Shown: positions 40,505 to 49,861, numbered from the stretch's first letter. The stretch is DNA of 64,000 nt from Fibrobacter succinogenes (GCA_902794535.1 CADBHQ010000004.1:124001-188000), one strand, 5' to 3'. Notes: a model not told the origin generated them from the letters alone. Numbers and translations: made by a program.

Positions 40505-40888
40505 TTACTTAATCTGGAAGGCACGAACCATGTTCGTTGCGTTTCCATGAACTCGTGCAAAGTACTTGCCTGCAGGGAGCTTGGCAAGCGAAAGCGTGCC
40601 GCTCACGTTATTGATTGCCATAAGCTTGTCACCCTTCAAACTGTAGATTTCGACAGTCATCGGTGCGCCTGCGATATGCAATGCATTGTCCGAGAACGAA
40701 ACGTTGAAATTCACATTGGCCTTCACGAAAATCGGAGTTTCATTTCCGTTCCCGTTATTGTTGCCGTTGTTTTCACCGTTGTTGCCACCCTGGTTTTCGT
40801 TGCCATTGTTGCCGCCGTTAGCAGCGCACTTGGTGTAGGTTGTGGGGTTGGTGGCAAGGTAGCCTTTTACGAGGTGGTCGAAGAACCT
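40505..40888 (-). pseudogene. Out-of-frame linker and C-terminal tail of the GH5 cellulase
   Basis: From 40888 a second frame continues the GH5 protein with FFDHLVKGYLATNPTTYTKC, an Asn/Gly-rich linker (NGGNNGNENQGGNNGENNG) and an 80-residue domain ending VEIYSLKGDKL...LPAGKYFARVHG...RAFQIK, which resembles type IX sorting tails. The only gap is a frame change between a TGA in this frame (40889-40891) and the TAA ending the catalytic frame (40867-40869). This part would not be made unless ribosomes shift frame or the base loss is a sequencing error. Confidence 0.8.
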
Positions 40889-41865
40889 TCAAATGCGGCA
40901 GTACCTTCGCTAATCTTGGATGCGGACCAGTTTGCCCAAGAAAGCTGGTGCTTGTTAATGTATTCCTGCCAGCTCTGGTTGCGACCCTGATCCGGGTTTC
41001 CGCCGCCGCTAGCATCTGCAGTGCCCCATTCCGAAACGAATACGGAAAGGCCTGCGTTAATGGCTTCTTCGCCGTTGGTGCCTTCGCAAGTTCCACCCCA
41101 GTCGTACTGACCACTCCAGCAGTGGCTATTGGCGTAGTAGTGCAATGTGTAGGCGGTGTTTTTCTTCGGGTCGTTGACTTCGTTTCCGATGGCTGCTTGC
41201 GGGTTCTGGTCCCACTTGGGGGTGCCCACAAGAACCAGGTTGTCGGAGTATTCGCGAATCACAGAAACCACCTGGTCAGCGTAGGTCTTGATGGTGCCCC
41301 AAGCAATATCGGTAGGTTCGTTGAACAGCTCGAAAATCACATGGTCGTATTGACCATAGGTCTGCGCCATTTGCTTAAAGAAGTTCTTGGACGCTTCGGT
41401 CTGTTCATTTGCATTGTGAGAATGCCAGTCGATAATCACATAAATGTCGTTCTTGATAGCCGCTTCGACAACGGTTTTCATCAAGCTCAATTGAGTGTTG
41501 GGATCGCTGCCGTAGCCCTGATAGCCATTGTTCCAGTCTTCGTTGCCGGTGGCCATGGCGGCACGCACAATTTGGATGTTCATGTCGCGAACCATGGTGG
41601 AGATTGCTTCTTCACTCCAGAATTCGACGGCCTGCGGCATCAAACTCCAGTAAAGGCTCATACCGCGTACCTGCACTTCGGCGCCGTCCTTTACACCTTC
41701 GCAGCTACCATAAATGCGGCCCTTGCCTTGCGAGTTCTTGCCGGTCATCAACTGTCCGTATTGGCTAACAGGGCCCACGCGGGTGGGGGTAATGTCTTGG
41801 GCTGCTGCAAACGAAGCGCACAGAGCCATCGACGATAGAAATGCGATTATTGGTAATTTTTTCAT
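40867..41865 (-). CDS. GH5 (subfamily 2-like) endoglucanase, catalytic part, frameshifted at the end
   Basis: 332 residues: signal peptide MKKLPIIAFLSSMALCASFAAA, then a GH5 barrel. Seen: RGMSLYWSLMPQAVEFW, VIIDWHSHNANEQTEASKNF, the acid/base Glu in VIFELFNEPTDI, HYYANSHCW, and the nucleophile Glu in VFVSEWGTADASGGGN. It hydrolyses beta-1,4-glucan internally. The barrel appears essentially complete, but the frame ends at EGSSTTS a few residues later, while linker and sorting tail continue in another frame. If the shift is real the enzyme would reach the periplasm but lack its tail. Confidence 0.88.
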   Translation of the reverse strand: MKKLPIIAFLSSMALCASFAAAQDITPTRVGPVSQYGQLMTGKNSQGKGRIYGSCEGVKDGAEVQVRGMSLYWSLMPQAVEFWSEEAISTMVRDMNIQIVRAAMATGNEDWNNGYQGYGSDPNTQLSLMKTVVEAAIKNDIYVIIDWHSHNANEQTEASKNFFKQMAQTYGQYDHVIFELFNEPTDIAWGTIKTYADQVVSVIREYSDNLVLVGTPKWDQNPQAAIGNEVNDPKKNTAYTLHYYANSHCWSGQYDWGGTCEGTNGEEAINAGLSVFVSEWGTADASGGGNPDQGRNQSWQEYINKHQLSWANWSASKISEGTAAFEGSSTTS

Positions 41866-42031
41866 ATAAACATCCCTTTTTTCAGAAAATAGGTTTTAAA
41901 CGTGGAAAAAGGCGAAAAAAGAACTTCTTTTTTGTTTACGCCTGTGTAATATGTGAGCGTGGTCAATTTTTTGAGGCTAAATGTGCCATTTTTTCGCGGT
42001 TTTTGGGGCGGAAATTACTAGATTGCGAGGT

Positions 42032-43228
42032 ATGAAGAATGTGATGAAGTTTGCTATTCCGGCCTTATTGGCTTTTTCGACTGTATTTGCCCAGCAGGGG
42101 GCTCCGACTGGCGCTGCCGTTGATCCTACCGCTGACGAACAAAAGGCTCTTTCGGCCCTCAAGGGTAAACTTGAAGGCGCGATTGTATGGGCCACGAGCC
42201 GTGCGAATAGCCATCACGATATTTGGATTATGAATGCCGACGGTACGAATGCCCGTGCCCTTACGCAGGGTGACAACGTGGACTGGTTCCCGCGCATTTC
42301 GCCGGATGGCTCTACGGTGCTCTTTAACCGCAGTAAGGGTGGTTGGGTGCCTGAAAACGATGCCAACTATCCGGAAAAGTGGGACTTGTGGATGGTCGAT
42401 ATTTCGGGCGAAAACGCTCGCAAGGTTGTGGACAACGCCACGTGGGGCACTTGGAGACCCGACGGCAAGTCTATCGTGTTTAGCCGTGCAGGCAAGGTAT
42501 TCTCGATGGATCTTGCAAGCAAGAAGGAAACGCTTGTGCTTGATGGCGAAAAGGCCTTCAATAAATCCGGCGTGATTCTGCAAGAACCGAACATGAGCCC
42601 CGATGGCAAGCATTTGGCCATTACGCTTCGCGGTTCCATGCGCGAAACGGGCGTGTGGGATCTTTCGAAGAATGCTTGGACCAAGTCTGGCGACGGTTGC
42701 CAGATTGACTGGAACTTTGACGGCAGCAAGCTTTACCGCGTGAACCCGACGGGTAACGGTGGCACGGCTGCTCCGAGTGAAATTTTGTGGTTCAGCGCTA
42801 AAGATGGCAAGCAGATAGAAAAGGTCGGTTTCTTTGGCATTCCGAAGAATGTGAAATTGATGGACCTGCCTGGTCGCCGCAGTCACGAATATTTCCCGCG
42901 TCTCTCTCCGGATGGCAAGTGGCTCGTTTGGGGTGCGACCGACAAGGGTCACGATCACGACTTGTTCGACTACGAACTGTACATCTGGAAGATTGGCGAA
43001 CCGGTTGAGTCGGCAACGCGTATTACCTACCACACCGGTAATGACCGCTGGCCGGACATTTGGCTTGGCAAGGTTCCGGTAAAGGAATCGGTGTCTGCGA
43101 AGGCTGTAGAATCTGTTTCTAAGGCTGCAGCAACAGCAATTGCTGGTGGCGTGAGCGATGCCAAGATGGACGAACTGATTCAGGCCATCGATCGCTTGAC
43201 AGAAGCAGTGAAGTCGCTGGCTAAGTAG
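42032..43228 (+). CDS. Exported TolB-like beta-propeller protein
   Basis: About 398 residues from ATG 42032. Signal peptide MKNVMKFAIPALLAFSTVFAQ. At least four PD40/WD40-like blades: HDIWIMNADGTNARALTQGD, DWFPRISPDGSTVLFNRS, NMSPDGKHLAITLRG and EYFPRLSPDGKWLVWGA. The C-terminus is an Ala/Val/Lys helix (AVESVSKAAATAIAGG, IQAIDRLTEAVKSLAK), possibly a coiled coil. TolB itself has an N-terminal domain not seen here. It stands alone and is divergent from the GH5 gene; its TAG stop is the first unit boundary of a heptad tract. The binding partner is unknown. Confidence 0.75.
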   Translation: MKNVMKFAIPALLAFSTVFAQQGAPTGAAVDPTADEQKALSALKGKLEGAIVWATSRANSHHDIWIMNADGTNARALTQGDNVDWFPRISPDGSTVLFNRSKGGWVPENDANYPEKWDLWMVDISGENARKVVDNATWGTWRPDGKSIVFSRAGKVFSMDLASKKETLVLDGEKAFNKSGVILQEPNMSPDGKHLAITLRGSMRETGVWDLSKNAWTKSGDGCQIDWNFDGSKLYRVNPTGNGGTAAPSEILWFSAKDGKQIEKVGFFGIPKNVKLMDLPGRRSHEYFPRLSPDGKWLVWGATDKGHDHDLFDYELYIWKIGEPVESATRITYHTGNDRWPDIWLGKVPVKESVSAKAVESVSKAAATAIAGGVSDAKMDELIQAIDRLTEAVKSLAK

Positions 43229-43248
43229 TAGGCAGTAGACGGTAGGAA
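43228..43248. repeat. Heptanucleotide tract at the stop of the propeller gene
   Basis: GTAGGCA, GTAGACG, GTAGGAA, starting at the last base of the TAG stop codon. Same family as 6438 and 14344. Confidence 0.7.
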
Positions 43249-43263
43249 GAATTTTAAGACTGT

Positions 43264-44022
43264 TTACTTCGAACTGTTATCAGAACGAATCTTAAAGCAC
43301 ATAATGGCGTAGGCGCCGGCGACATTCATGCTCGCCTTGCGGCCAGCCATCGGGATTGTCACCTTCATTGTCGCTTCGGCCATCAGTTCCGGAGCGATTC
43401 CTAATTCTTCGTTTCCGAGGATAATGAGGCCTTTTTCGGGCCATGTTACGTTGTTTATACTCGGAATGTCTTCGCCTGTTTCGAGTGCGATGATTTCGTA
43501 GCCGTTTTCCTTGTGCCATTTGACGCAATCGAAGGGCGATTCCCAGCGCTTGATAGGAATCCATTCCTGGCAGCCGCGGGCAGCGCTCTTGACTGTCACA
43601 TGGTCTGGCCCGCAACTGTAACCGCTCAGGTGCACGCCTTCGAGCCCAAAGCAGTCTGTGCTGCGAATGATGGAACCGACATTGAAGGCGCTGCGCAAGT
43701 TGTGCACGAGTACGGCAAACGGGAGCGGGGCTTCGTTGGCAACTTCGCGGTCGCCCGGCTCTTGTTCCAAGTAAACATCGCGTTCAAACCCGAGCCCGGC
43801 ACGAGTGCGGAAAGTCTTGTACAGGTCAATCATTTGGGCCTGATTCTTGCCGGTCAGGCGCTCGCTTTCGGGGAGCTTCATCCATTCGGCGTAAGTCTCA
43901 AATTCACGCTTGGCGCGGGGGACATCATCGCCCAATTGCAGGATGATTACGCGCAGTAATTCGGCCATGCGTTTGGCCTTAGAAGTCTCTTTTGTCGCTA
44001 GGAATTTCTTCTCGGAAAACAT
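43264..44022 (-). CDS. SpoU (TrmH)-family RNA 2'-O-methyltransferase
   Basis: 252 residues from ATG 44022, which follows AAGATA (TATCTT on the minus strand) by seven bases; upstream in-frame ATGs overlap surE and are not needed. SPOUT-fold motifs: LVHNLRSAFNVGSIIRSTDCFG (motif 1), GLIILGNEELGIAPELM (motif 2), IPMAGRKASMNVAGAYAIMC (motif 3, knotted SAM site). It methylates ribose in tRNA or rRNA; the position is not predictable. An N-terminal helical extension of about 90 residues precedes the catalytic domain. Confidence 0.88.
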   Translation of the reverse strand: MFSEKKFLATKETSKAKRMAELLRVIILQLGDDVPRAKREFETYAEWMKLPESERLTGKNQAQMIDLYKTFRTRAGLGFERDVYLEQEPGDREVANEAPLPFAVLVHNLRSAFNVGSIIRSTDCFGLEGVHLSGYSCGPDHVTVKSAARGCQEWIPIKRWESPFDCVKWHKENGYEIIALETGEDIPSINNVTWPEKGLIILGNEELGIAPELMAEATMKVTIPMAGRKASMNVAGAYAIMCFKIRSDNSSK

Positions 44023-44029
44023 GCTCAAA

Positions 44030-44035
44030 AAGATA
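44030..44035 (-). promoter_or_regulatory. TATCTT hexamer seven bases before the SpoU-family start
   Basis: TATCTT-TTTGAGC-ATG on the minus strand. Candidate leaderless promoter. Confidence 0.35.
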
Positions 44036-44064
44036 GCTAATGGAGCGGTTTTTAACCCCCATTT

Positions 44065-44091
44065 TTGAGTAAATTTTCTATCTTTTATCTT
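44065..44091 (+). promoter_or_regulatory. Possible promoter of surE-gyrA
   Basis: TTGAGT (44065-44070), 15 bases, TATCTT (44086-44091), two bases before the ATG. Spacing is short; a second TATCTT lies at 44079. No Shine-Dalgarno sequence is present. Confidence 0.3.
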
Positions 44092-44093
44092 AC

Positions 44094-44891
44094 ATGCAAG
44101 ACTACCCGAAGACACGTGTCCTCATCTCGAACGATGACGGAATCCAGAGTGGCTATATGCTCGCTTTGGCGTGTGCGCTTGTCCCTTATGCGGATGTGTG
44201 CGTTTTTGCGCCCGAAGTGGAGCAGAGCGGGGTAGGACACGCCTTTACAGTTCGGCGTGGGCTTTCGGTCAAAAAAGTGGAAATTCCGGAAAATACGTCA
44301 ATTGAGGCGTATTCCATGTCGGGGACTCCTGCCGATTGCGTCAAATTTGCGCTGGGCCATTTTGCGGCCCATGGGCTTACCACCGAGGGGGTCGGTCCGG
44401 GTAATTTTGACGTGTGTTTTTCGGGCGTGAATCTCGGCGAAAATTCCGGTGTGTCGTCGCTCTATTCGGGCACGGTCGCAGGCGCTCGTGAAGCAGCCCT
44501 CTGGGGTGTGCCGGGCATTGCGCTTTCGCTCCGTGGCACGACCGCAAATATGCTCGAAACCGCAAAGGAATTTGCCGTGAAGGTGGTCAAGGACCGCTTG
44601 TTCGAACGGATTCCCGTAGGCGTTTTCTGGAACGTGAATTTTCCAAAGGCTACCGCCGAAACCTTTAAAGGGTTTAAGGCAACCAAGATGGCTCTTGGAA
44701 TGTTTACTGACCACTACTCCCACGAAAATGGACTGTGGCAACTGGATGGCGATAAACTGTGGAACGAACAGCTCAAGGATAGCGACGACTATCTGTTGAA
44801 TCAGGGCTACGCGACGATTACGCCCCACCGTATCGACCAGACCGACGAAGAAAGTTTGAAAATAATAAGTGAAATGATAGAGGAAAACTAA
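44094..44891 (+). CDS. surE: 5'/3'-nucleotidase SurE
   Basis: 265 residues. SurE removes phosphate from nucleoside monophosphates and short polyphosphates. The metal-binding N-terminus VLISNDDGIQSGYMLAL, VFAPEVEQSGVGHAFT, SGTPADCVKFAL and SGVNLGENSGVSSLYSGTVAGAREA carry the Asp-Asp, Ser and Asn ligands. Length and motifs are normal. Its stop overlaps the gyrA start (TAATG), so the two are translationally coupled, an unusual pairing but with no sign of truncation. Confidence 0.95.
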   Translation: MQDYPKTRVLISNDDGIQSGYMLALACALVPYADVCVFAPEVEQSGVGHAFTVRRGLSVKKVEIPENTSIEAYSMSGTPADCVKFALGHFAAHGLTTEGVGPGNFDVCFSGVNLGENSGVSSLYSGTVAGAREAALWGVPGIALSLRGTTANMLETAKEFAVKVVKDRLFERIPVGVFWNVNFPKATAETFKGFKATKMALGMFTDHYSHENGLWQLDGDKLWNEQLKDSDDYLLNQGYATITPHRIDQTDEESLKIISEMIEEN

Positions 44892-47593
44892 TGTCAGAAG
44901 AATTGGTACCAGGTTCGCAAATCAGGTCCTTGATTGAAAAGGACATGCAGGATTGCTACTTGCGCTATTCCATGAGCGTGATTGTTGCACGTGCCTTGCC
45001 TGATGCGCGTGATGGCTTTAAGCCGGTGCACCGCCGCGTGATGTACAGTATGCATAAGCTCGGCGTGGTGCCGAACAAGCCGACGGTGAAGTCCGCCCGT
45101 ATCGTGGGTGACGTGATCGGTAAGTACCACCCGCATGGCGACTCCGCCGTGTACGAAACCTTGGTGCGTATGGCACAGGATTTCTCGCTGCGCTACCCGC
45201 TGGTGTTCGGTCAAGGTAACTTCGGTTCTATCGACGGTGACGGCGCTGCCGCTATGCGTTACACCGAAGCCAAGATGAACAACATGGGTGCGCTCATGTT
45301 GGAAGACTTGGAAAAAGATACCGTGGACATGGGCCCGAACTTCGACGAATCTTTGGAAGAACCGAAGGTTTTGCCGTCTGCTCTCCCGAACATGCTGGTG
45401 AACGGTACCACCGGTATTGCCGTGGGTATGGCAACCTCGATGGCTCCGCATAACTTGCGCGAAATTGCAAATGCAATTCATGCGGTTGCTGAAAATCCGG
45501 ATATTTCTGGCGAAGATCTTTTGCAGTACGTGTCTGGCCCGGACTTCCCGACCGGCGGCGTGATTTGTGGCCGCGCGGGCATCCGCGATGCTTATTTGAC
45601 GGGACACGGCCGCGTGCGCGTGCGTGCCCGTACCGAAATCGATGTGGATAGCCGTGGTAAGCCGCGCATTGTCGTCTCCGAAATTCCTTACATGGTCAAC
45701 AAGGCCGAACTCTGTAAGAAGATTGCAGAACTCGTGAAGGACAAGCGCGTCGACGGCATTACGGACATTCGTGACGAATCTAGCCGCGAAGGTATGCGCA
45801 TCGTGATCGAAATGCGCAAGGATGTGGTTGCAGAAGTTGTTTTGAATAATTTGTTCAAAAACACGCAGTTGCAGACGACCTTCAGCATCTATAACCTCGC
45901 TCTTGTGAACAACCTGCCGAAGCTCCTGACTCTCAAGGAACTTATCCAGGTTTACGTGGATCACCGCTTGGAAGTGATCACGCGTTCTACGCAGTTTGAC
46001 TTGAACAAGGCCGAAGCTCGTCTCCACATTATCGAAGGTCTGCGTATTGCAACGCAGAATATCGACGAAGTGGTGCAGATTATCAAGTCGAGCCCGACGA
46101 CCGAAGCAGCGAAGACGTCTTTGCAGAACCGCTTCAACCTGGACGAAATCCAGTCCCAGGCTATCGTGGACATGCGTCTTGCCCAGCTCACGGGCCTGAA
46201 CTTGGAAAAGTTGGAAAACGAATACAACGAACTCGTTGCGACCGTTGCTGACTTGAAGGATATTTTGGAAAAGCGCGAACGCCGCGTGAAGATTATGCTC
46301 GATCGTCTCGATGCAATTGTAGACAAGTGTGGCGATGACCGCCGTACTTCTATTGAAGATGCTGTCGATGACTACGATTACGAAGACCTGATTGCCGAAG
46401 AAGAACAGGTGATTACGCTCAGCCGCGAAGGCTACATCAAGCGTTTGCCGATCGATACCTTCAAGGCCCAGAACCGTGGCGGCAAGGGCATTATCGGCGC
46501 AACTCTCAAGGAAGAAGACAACGTCGAACAGATCTTTACCGCAAGCACCCACAGCTACCTGCTGGTGTTTACGAACAAGGGTCGCGCTTACTGGACCAAG
46601 GTTTACCGCTTGCCCGAAGGTACTCGCAACGGCAAGGGTCGCCCGATTATCAACTTTATCGGTCTTACCGAAGGCGAAAAGGTACAAGCGATTGTGCCGG
46701 TTCGCAAGTTCGGTGGCTACTTCTGCCTCGTATTTGCAACCAAGAAGGGTGTCATCAACAAGATGGACCTCACCTTGTTCAGCCGTCCGCGCAAGGCGGG
46801 CGTGAACGCCATCAGTTTGGATGAAGACGATGAACTGGTGAAGGTGCAGCTCGTGGGCATGTCTGCCGAAGACTTCAAGGCTAGCCAGGCTGCCGAAGGC
46901 GAAGAAGCCGATGCCGAAGCTGAAACACAGGCTGCCGAGGCCGCCATCGCCGAGGAATCCGAAGACGCCGAAGATATCGAAGGCCGCCCGATTCCGAAGG
47001 ACCTCTTGATGCTTGCGACCAAGAACGGTCAGGCCGTGACCTTCCCGATCAGCTGTTTCCGCGCCATGGGCCGCGGCACGCACGGCGTGAAGGGCATTAC
47101 CTTGGCCGAAGGCGACGAAGTGATTTCTCTGTTGTGGCTCAAGGCAGGCAACAAGATCGTGACCATCACTGAAAACGGTTACGGCAAGCGCAGCGAACCT
47201 TCTACTTACCGCATCACCCGTCGCGGTAGCAAGGGCGTGCGTAACCTGAACGTGACCGACAAGGTGGGCGCAGCCGTATTCGTCGAAAGCGTCGCAGATG
47301 ACTACGACTTGATCATTACCAGCCGCGAAGGCCAGGTGATTCGTATCAAGGCCGCCGATATCCGCCTCACGGGCCGTAACGCCCAGGGTGTCAAGGCCAT
47401 CAGCCTTCGCGAAGGCGACGTGGTGCAAGACGCTACCGCACTCCCGAGCGTCGAAGATATCGAACAGGATAGCGCCGAGGCGAAGGAAACCTTCGACAAG
47501 GTGGAAGGCGTCGAAGTCGACGACGATTCTGTCGAAAAGATCGAAGACAAGCCGGAACAGCAGATTGGAGTTCCTTCTTCTGACGAAGAATAG
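44891..47593 (+). CDS. gyrA: DNA gyrase subunit A
   Basis: 900 residues. GyrA cuts and rejoins DNA and wraps it for negative supercoiling. The breakage-reunion part contains RALPDARDGFKPVHRR, the quinolone region HPHGDSAVYETLVRMAQDFS with Ser85 and Glu89 at the two classic positions, and the catalytic Tyr124 in AAAMRYTEAKMN. The C-terminal pinwheel has the GyrA box as QNRGGKG. A 45-residue acidic Ala/Glu insert (about 655-700: SQAAEGEEADAEAE...) interrupts the pinwheel, and the C-terminus is acidic. Coupled to surE by TAATG; a hairpin terminator follows. Confidence 0.97.
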   Translation: MSEELVPGSQIRSLIEKDMQDCYLRYSMSVIVARALPDARDGFKPVHRRVMYSMHKLGVVPNKPTVKSARIVGDVIGKYHPHGDSAVYETLVRMAQDFSLRYPLVFGQGNFGSIDGDGAAAMRYTEAKMNNMGALMLEDLEKDTVDMGPNFDESLEEPKVLPSALPNMLVNGTTGIAVGMATSMAPHNLREIANAIHAVAENPDISGEDLLQYVSGPDFPTGGVICGRAGIRDAYLTGHGRVRVRARTEIDVDSRGKPRIVVSEIPYMVNKAELCKKIAELVKDKRVDGITDIRDESSREGMRIVIEMRKDVVAEVVLNNLFKNTQLQTTFSIYNLALVNNLPKLLTLKELIQVYVDHRLEVITRSTQFDLNKAEARLHIIEGLRIATQNIDEVVQIIKSSPTTEAAKTSLQNRFNLDEIQSQAIVDMRLAQLTGLNLEKLENEYNELVATVADLKDILEKRERRVKIMLDRLDAIVDKCGDDRRTSIEDAVDDYDYEDLIAEEEQVITLSREGYIKRLPIDTFKAQNRGGKGIIGATLKEEDNVEQIFTASTHSYLLVFTNKGRAYWTKVYRLPEGTRNGKGRPIINFIGLTEGEKVQAIVPVRKFGGYFCLVFATKKGVINKMDLTLFSRPRKAGVNAISLDEDDELVKVQLVGMSAEDFKASQAAEGEEADAEAETQAAEAAIAEESEDAEDIEGRPIPKDLLMLATKNGQAVTFPISCFRAMGRGTHGVKGITLAEGDEVISLLWLKAGNKIVTITENGYGKRSEPSTYRITRRGSKGVRNLNVTDKVGAAVFVESVADDYDLIITSREGQVIRIKAADIRLTGRNAQGVKAISLREGDVVQDATALPSVEDIEQDSAEAKETFDKVEGVEVDDDSVEKIEDKPEQQIGVPSSDEE

Positions 47594-47640
47594 CTCCAAA
47601 TTCCGCTAAATAAAGCCGTTTTCGGCACTTTGTAAATCTT

Positions 47641-47675
47641 TTGCCGTTGTTTCTAGGAACAACGGCAATTCTTAT
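47641..47675 (+). terminator. Hairpin terminator after gyrA
   Basis: A perfect 11-bp stem TTGCCGTTGTT-TCTAGG-AACAACGGCAA, followed by TTCTTATAT. The T-run is short, so it may be partial; xynC begins 70 bases later. Confidence 0.6.
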
Positions 47676-47744
47676 ATATAAAGTTGAATTAGATGGGGCC
47701 GGATATATTTTTGATGTTAGAGGATCTTTTGATAGGAGACTAAA

Positions 47745-49595
47745 ATGAAAACTCTATTCAAATCTGGCGTCAAAGTTGGTTTGGCTTTGACCTTGGGTGT
47801 AGCCGGAGCTTATGCTCAGGACTTCTGCAGCAACGCTAAACATTCTGGCCAATCTGTGCAGATTTCTTCGAACAAAGTCGGTCAAATCGGTGATATCGGT
47901 TACGAACTTTGGGACGAAAACGGCCATGGCGGTAGCGCTACGTTCTATAGCGATGGTTCCATGGATTGTACCATTACGGGCGCCAAGGACTATCTCTGCC
48001 GTGCAGGTCTTTCCCTCGGCAGTAACAAGACCTATAAGGAGCTTGGCGGCGACATGATTGCCGAATTCAAGCTCGTGAAGACTCAGGCTCAAAATGTGGG
48101 TTACTCCTACATCGGTGTTTATGGCTGGATGGAAGGCGTTCCCGGAACTGCTAGTAACCTGGTCGAATACTATGTGATTGATAATACCCTCGCCAATGAC
48201 ATGCCGGGTAGCTGGATTGGTAACGAAAGAAAGGGTACCATTACGGTTGATGGCGGTACCTACACGGTTTACCGCAATACCCGTACGGGTCCGGCTATTA
48301 AGAATAGCGGCAACGTGACATTCTATCAGTATTTCAGCGTGCGTACTTCTCCGCGTGACTGCGGTTCCATCAATATTTCCGAACACATGAGACAGTGGGA
48401 AAAGATGGGCATGACCATGGGTAAGCTTTACGAAGCCAAGGTGCTTGGTGAAGCCGGTAACGTGAATGGCGAAGTCCGCAACGGTCGTATGGACTTCCCC
48501 CATGCCAAGGTCTATGTGTCTAATGGCAGCAGTGGTGGCGACACTCCGAAGTCTAGCTCTTCTGCTGCTGTAGCAAAGTCCAGCTCTTCTAAGGGCAATG
48601 GCGGCTCTACTTCCGGCACAATTGATGCCTGTAAGGATAAGATGGGCCATGAAGGCAAGGAAACGAGGACCCAGGGCCAGAACAACTCGAGCGTGACGGG
48701 TAATGTCGGCAGCTCTCCGTACCACTATGAAATCTGGTACCAGGGCGGCAACAACTCCATGACGTTCTACGACAATGGTACTTACAAGGCCAGCTGGAAC
48801 GGCACCAACGACTTCCTTGCCCGTGTCGGCTTCAAGTATGACGAAAAATCGACATACAGTGATGTTGGCCCCATCGATGCATACTTCAATTGGAGTAAGC
48901 AGGGTAATGCCGGTGGCTACAACTACATCGGTATCTATGGTTGGACGGTTGATCCGCTCGTAGAATACTACATCGTGGACGACTGGTTCAGCGAACCGGG
49001 TCCGAACCTCTTGGGTTCCAAGAAGGGCGAGTTCACGGTTGATGGCGCTACCTATGAAGTTTATCAGAACATGCGCTACAACGCCCCCTCTATCAAGGGT
49101 GACCAGACCTTCCCGCAGTTCTTCAGCAAGCGTAAGGGAGCTCGTTCTTGCGGCCATATCGATATTACCGCTCACTTCAAGAAGTGGGAAGAACTCGGCA
49201 TGAAGATGGGTAAGATGTACGAAGCCAAGGTGCTCGTTGAAGCCGGTGGCGGTTCGGGTTCGTTCGACGTCTCCTACTTCAAGATGACCGACAAGAAGCA
49301 TCCTCTTGCCGAACCGGAACCGGAATCCAGCAGCGAAGAAGCTAAGTCTAGCTCTAGCGAAAAGGTGAAGAGCTCTTCTAGCCAGGGTACTATCGGTATC
49401 GCTCCGGTGGAATTTGCAGTGCACGAAATCAGCGGCAAGTTCCAGGTGCTCGACATGCAGGGCCGTTACCTGGGTACTGTGGAAATGCAGGCCGGCAGCG
49501 ACATGAAGGACGTGCTGTTCGCCAAGTTCCATAAGCCGGGTGTGTACATGGTCAAGCAGGGTAGCTACCTGAACACCGTCAGGGTCAACCGCTAA
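47745..49595 (+). CDS. xynC: Xylanase C, two GH11 domains and sorting tail
   Basis: 616 residues. Signal peptide to about residue 25 (GVAGAYAQ). GH11 domain A at about 27-265 has its two catalytic Glu in LVEYYVIDN and LYEAKVLGEA; domain B at about 300-510 has them in LVEYYIVDDW and MYEAKVLVEA. Ser-rich linkers (PKSSSSAAVAKSSSS and ESSSEEAKSSSSEKVKSSSS) separate domains. The tail ends FQVLDMQGRYLGTVEMQ...GVYMVKQG. It cuts beta-1,4-xylan outside the cell. The two-domain design matches XynC known from F. succinogenes. AGGAG lies six bases before the ATG. Confidence 0.95.
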   Translation: MKTLFKSGVKVGLALTLGVAGAYAQDFCSNAKHSGQSVQISSNKVGQIGDIGYELWDENGHGGSATFYSDGSMDCTITGAKDYLCRAGLSLGSNKTYKELGGDMIAEFKLVKTQAQNVGYSYIGVYGWMEGVPGTASNLVEYYVIDNTLANDMPGSWIGNERKGTITVDGGTYTVYRNTRTGPAIKNSGNVTFYQYFSVRTSPRDCGSINISEHMRQWEKMGMTMGKLYEAKVLGEAGNVNGEVRNGRMDFPHAKVYVSNGSSGGDTPKSSSSAAVAKSSSSKGNGGSTSGTIDACKDKMGHEGKETRTQGQNNSSVTGNVGSSPYHYEIWYQGGNNSMTFYDNGTYKASWNGTNDFLARVGFKYDEKSTYSDVGPIDAYFNWSKQGNAGGYNYIGIYGWTVDPLVEYYIVDDWFSEPGPNLLGSKKGEFTVDGATYEVYQNMRYNAPSIKGDQTFPQFFSKRKGARSCGHIDITAHFKKWEELGMKMGKMYEAKVLVEAGGGSGSFDVSYFKMTDKKHPLAEPEPESSSEEAKSSSSEKVKSSSSQGTIGIAPVEFAVHEISGKFQVLDMQGRYLGTVEMQAGSDMKDVLFAKFHKPGVYMVKQGSYLNTVRVNR

Positions 49596-49652
49596 AAAGT
49601 TTCCACAATTTTCAGGAAAATCCCGAAAAATACTCCAAATTTTGTGGAAAAA

Positions 49653-49686
49653 GGCGCCTCACACATGTTGTGGGGCGTTTTTTTAT
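49653..49686 (+). terminator. Rho-independent terminator after xynC
   Basis: CGCCTCACA, loop, TTGTGGGGCG, followed by T7. Confidence 0.75.
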
Positions 49687-49861
49687 ATGCGGAGAAAAAC
49701 TCGGCTTTAAGTCCTAAAATTGGCCTTTTTGTGTAAGAAAAAGCCAATTCGGTGTTGTTTTTTACAACAACGCCATTTATATGGATGCTATTCCAAATTA
49801 GACTAAATAGATATAACTTTGGATTAGAGGTTAAAACGGGATTTTTCTTAAGGAGTATACC

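Noticed and set aside
40818..41231. 137-codon frame antisense-independent third frame within the GH5 gene
   Set aside because: It overlaps the GH5 catalytic frame and has a low-complexity Thr/Pro/Arg translation; the true continuation is the frame starting at 40888.
44894..47599. 900-codon open frame antisense to gyrA
   Set aside because: It mirrors gyrA codon by codon; the translation is His/Val/Phe/Gln-rich with no domain. It results from the absence of certain codons in a highly expressed gene.
47754..49532. 592-codon open frame antisense to xynC
   Set aside because: Composition artefact of the sense gene; no ribosome site, signal or domain.
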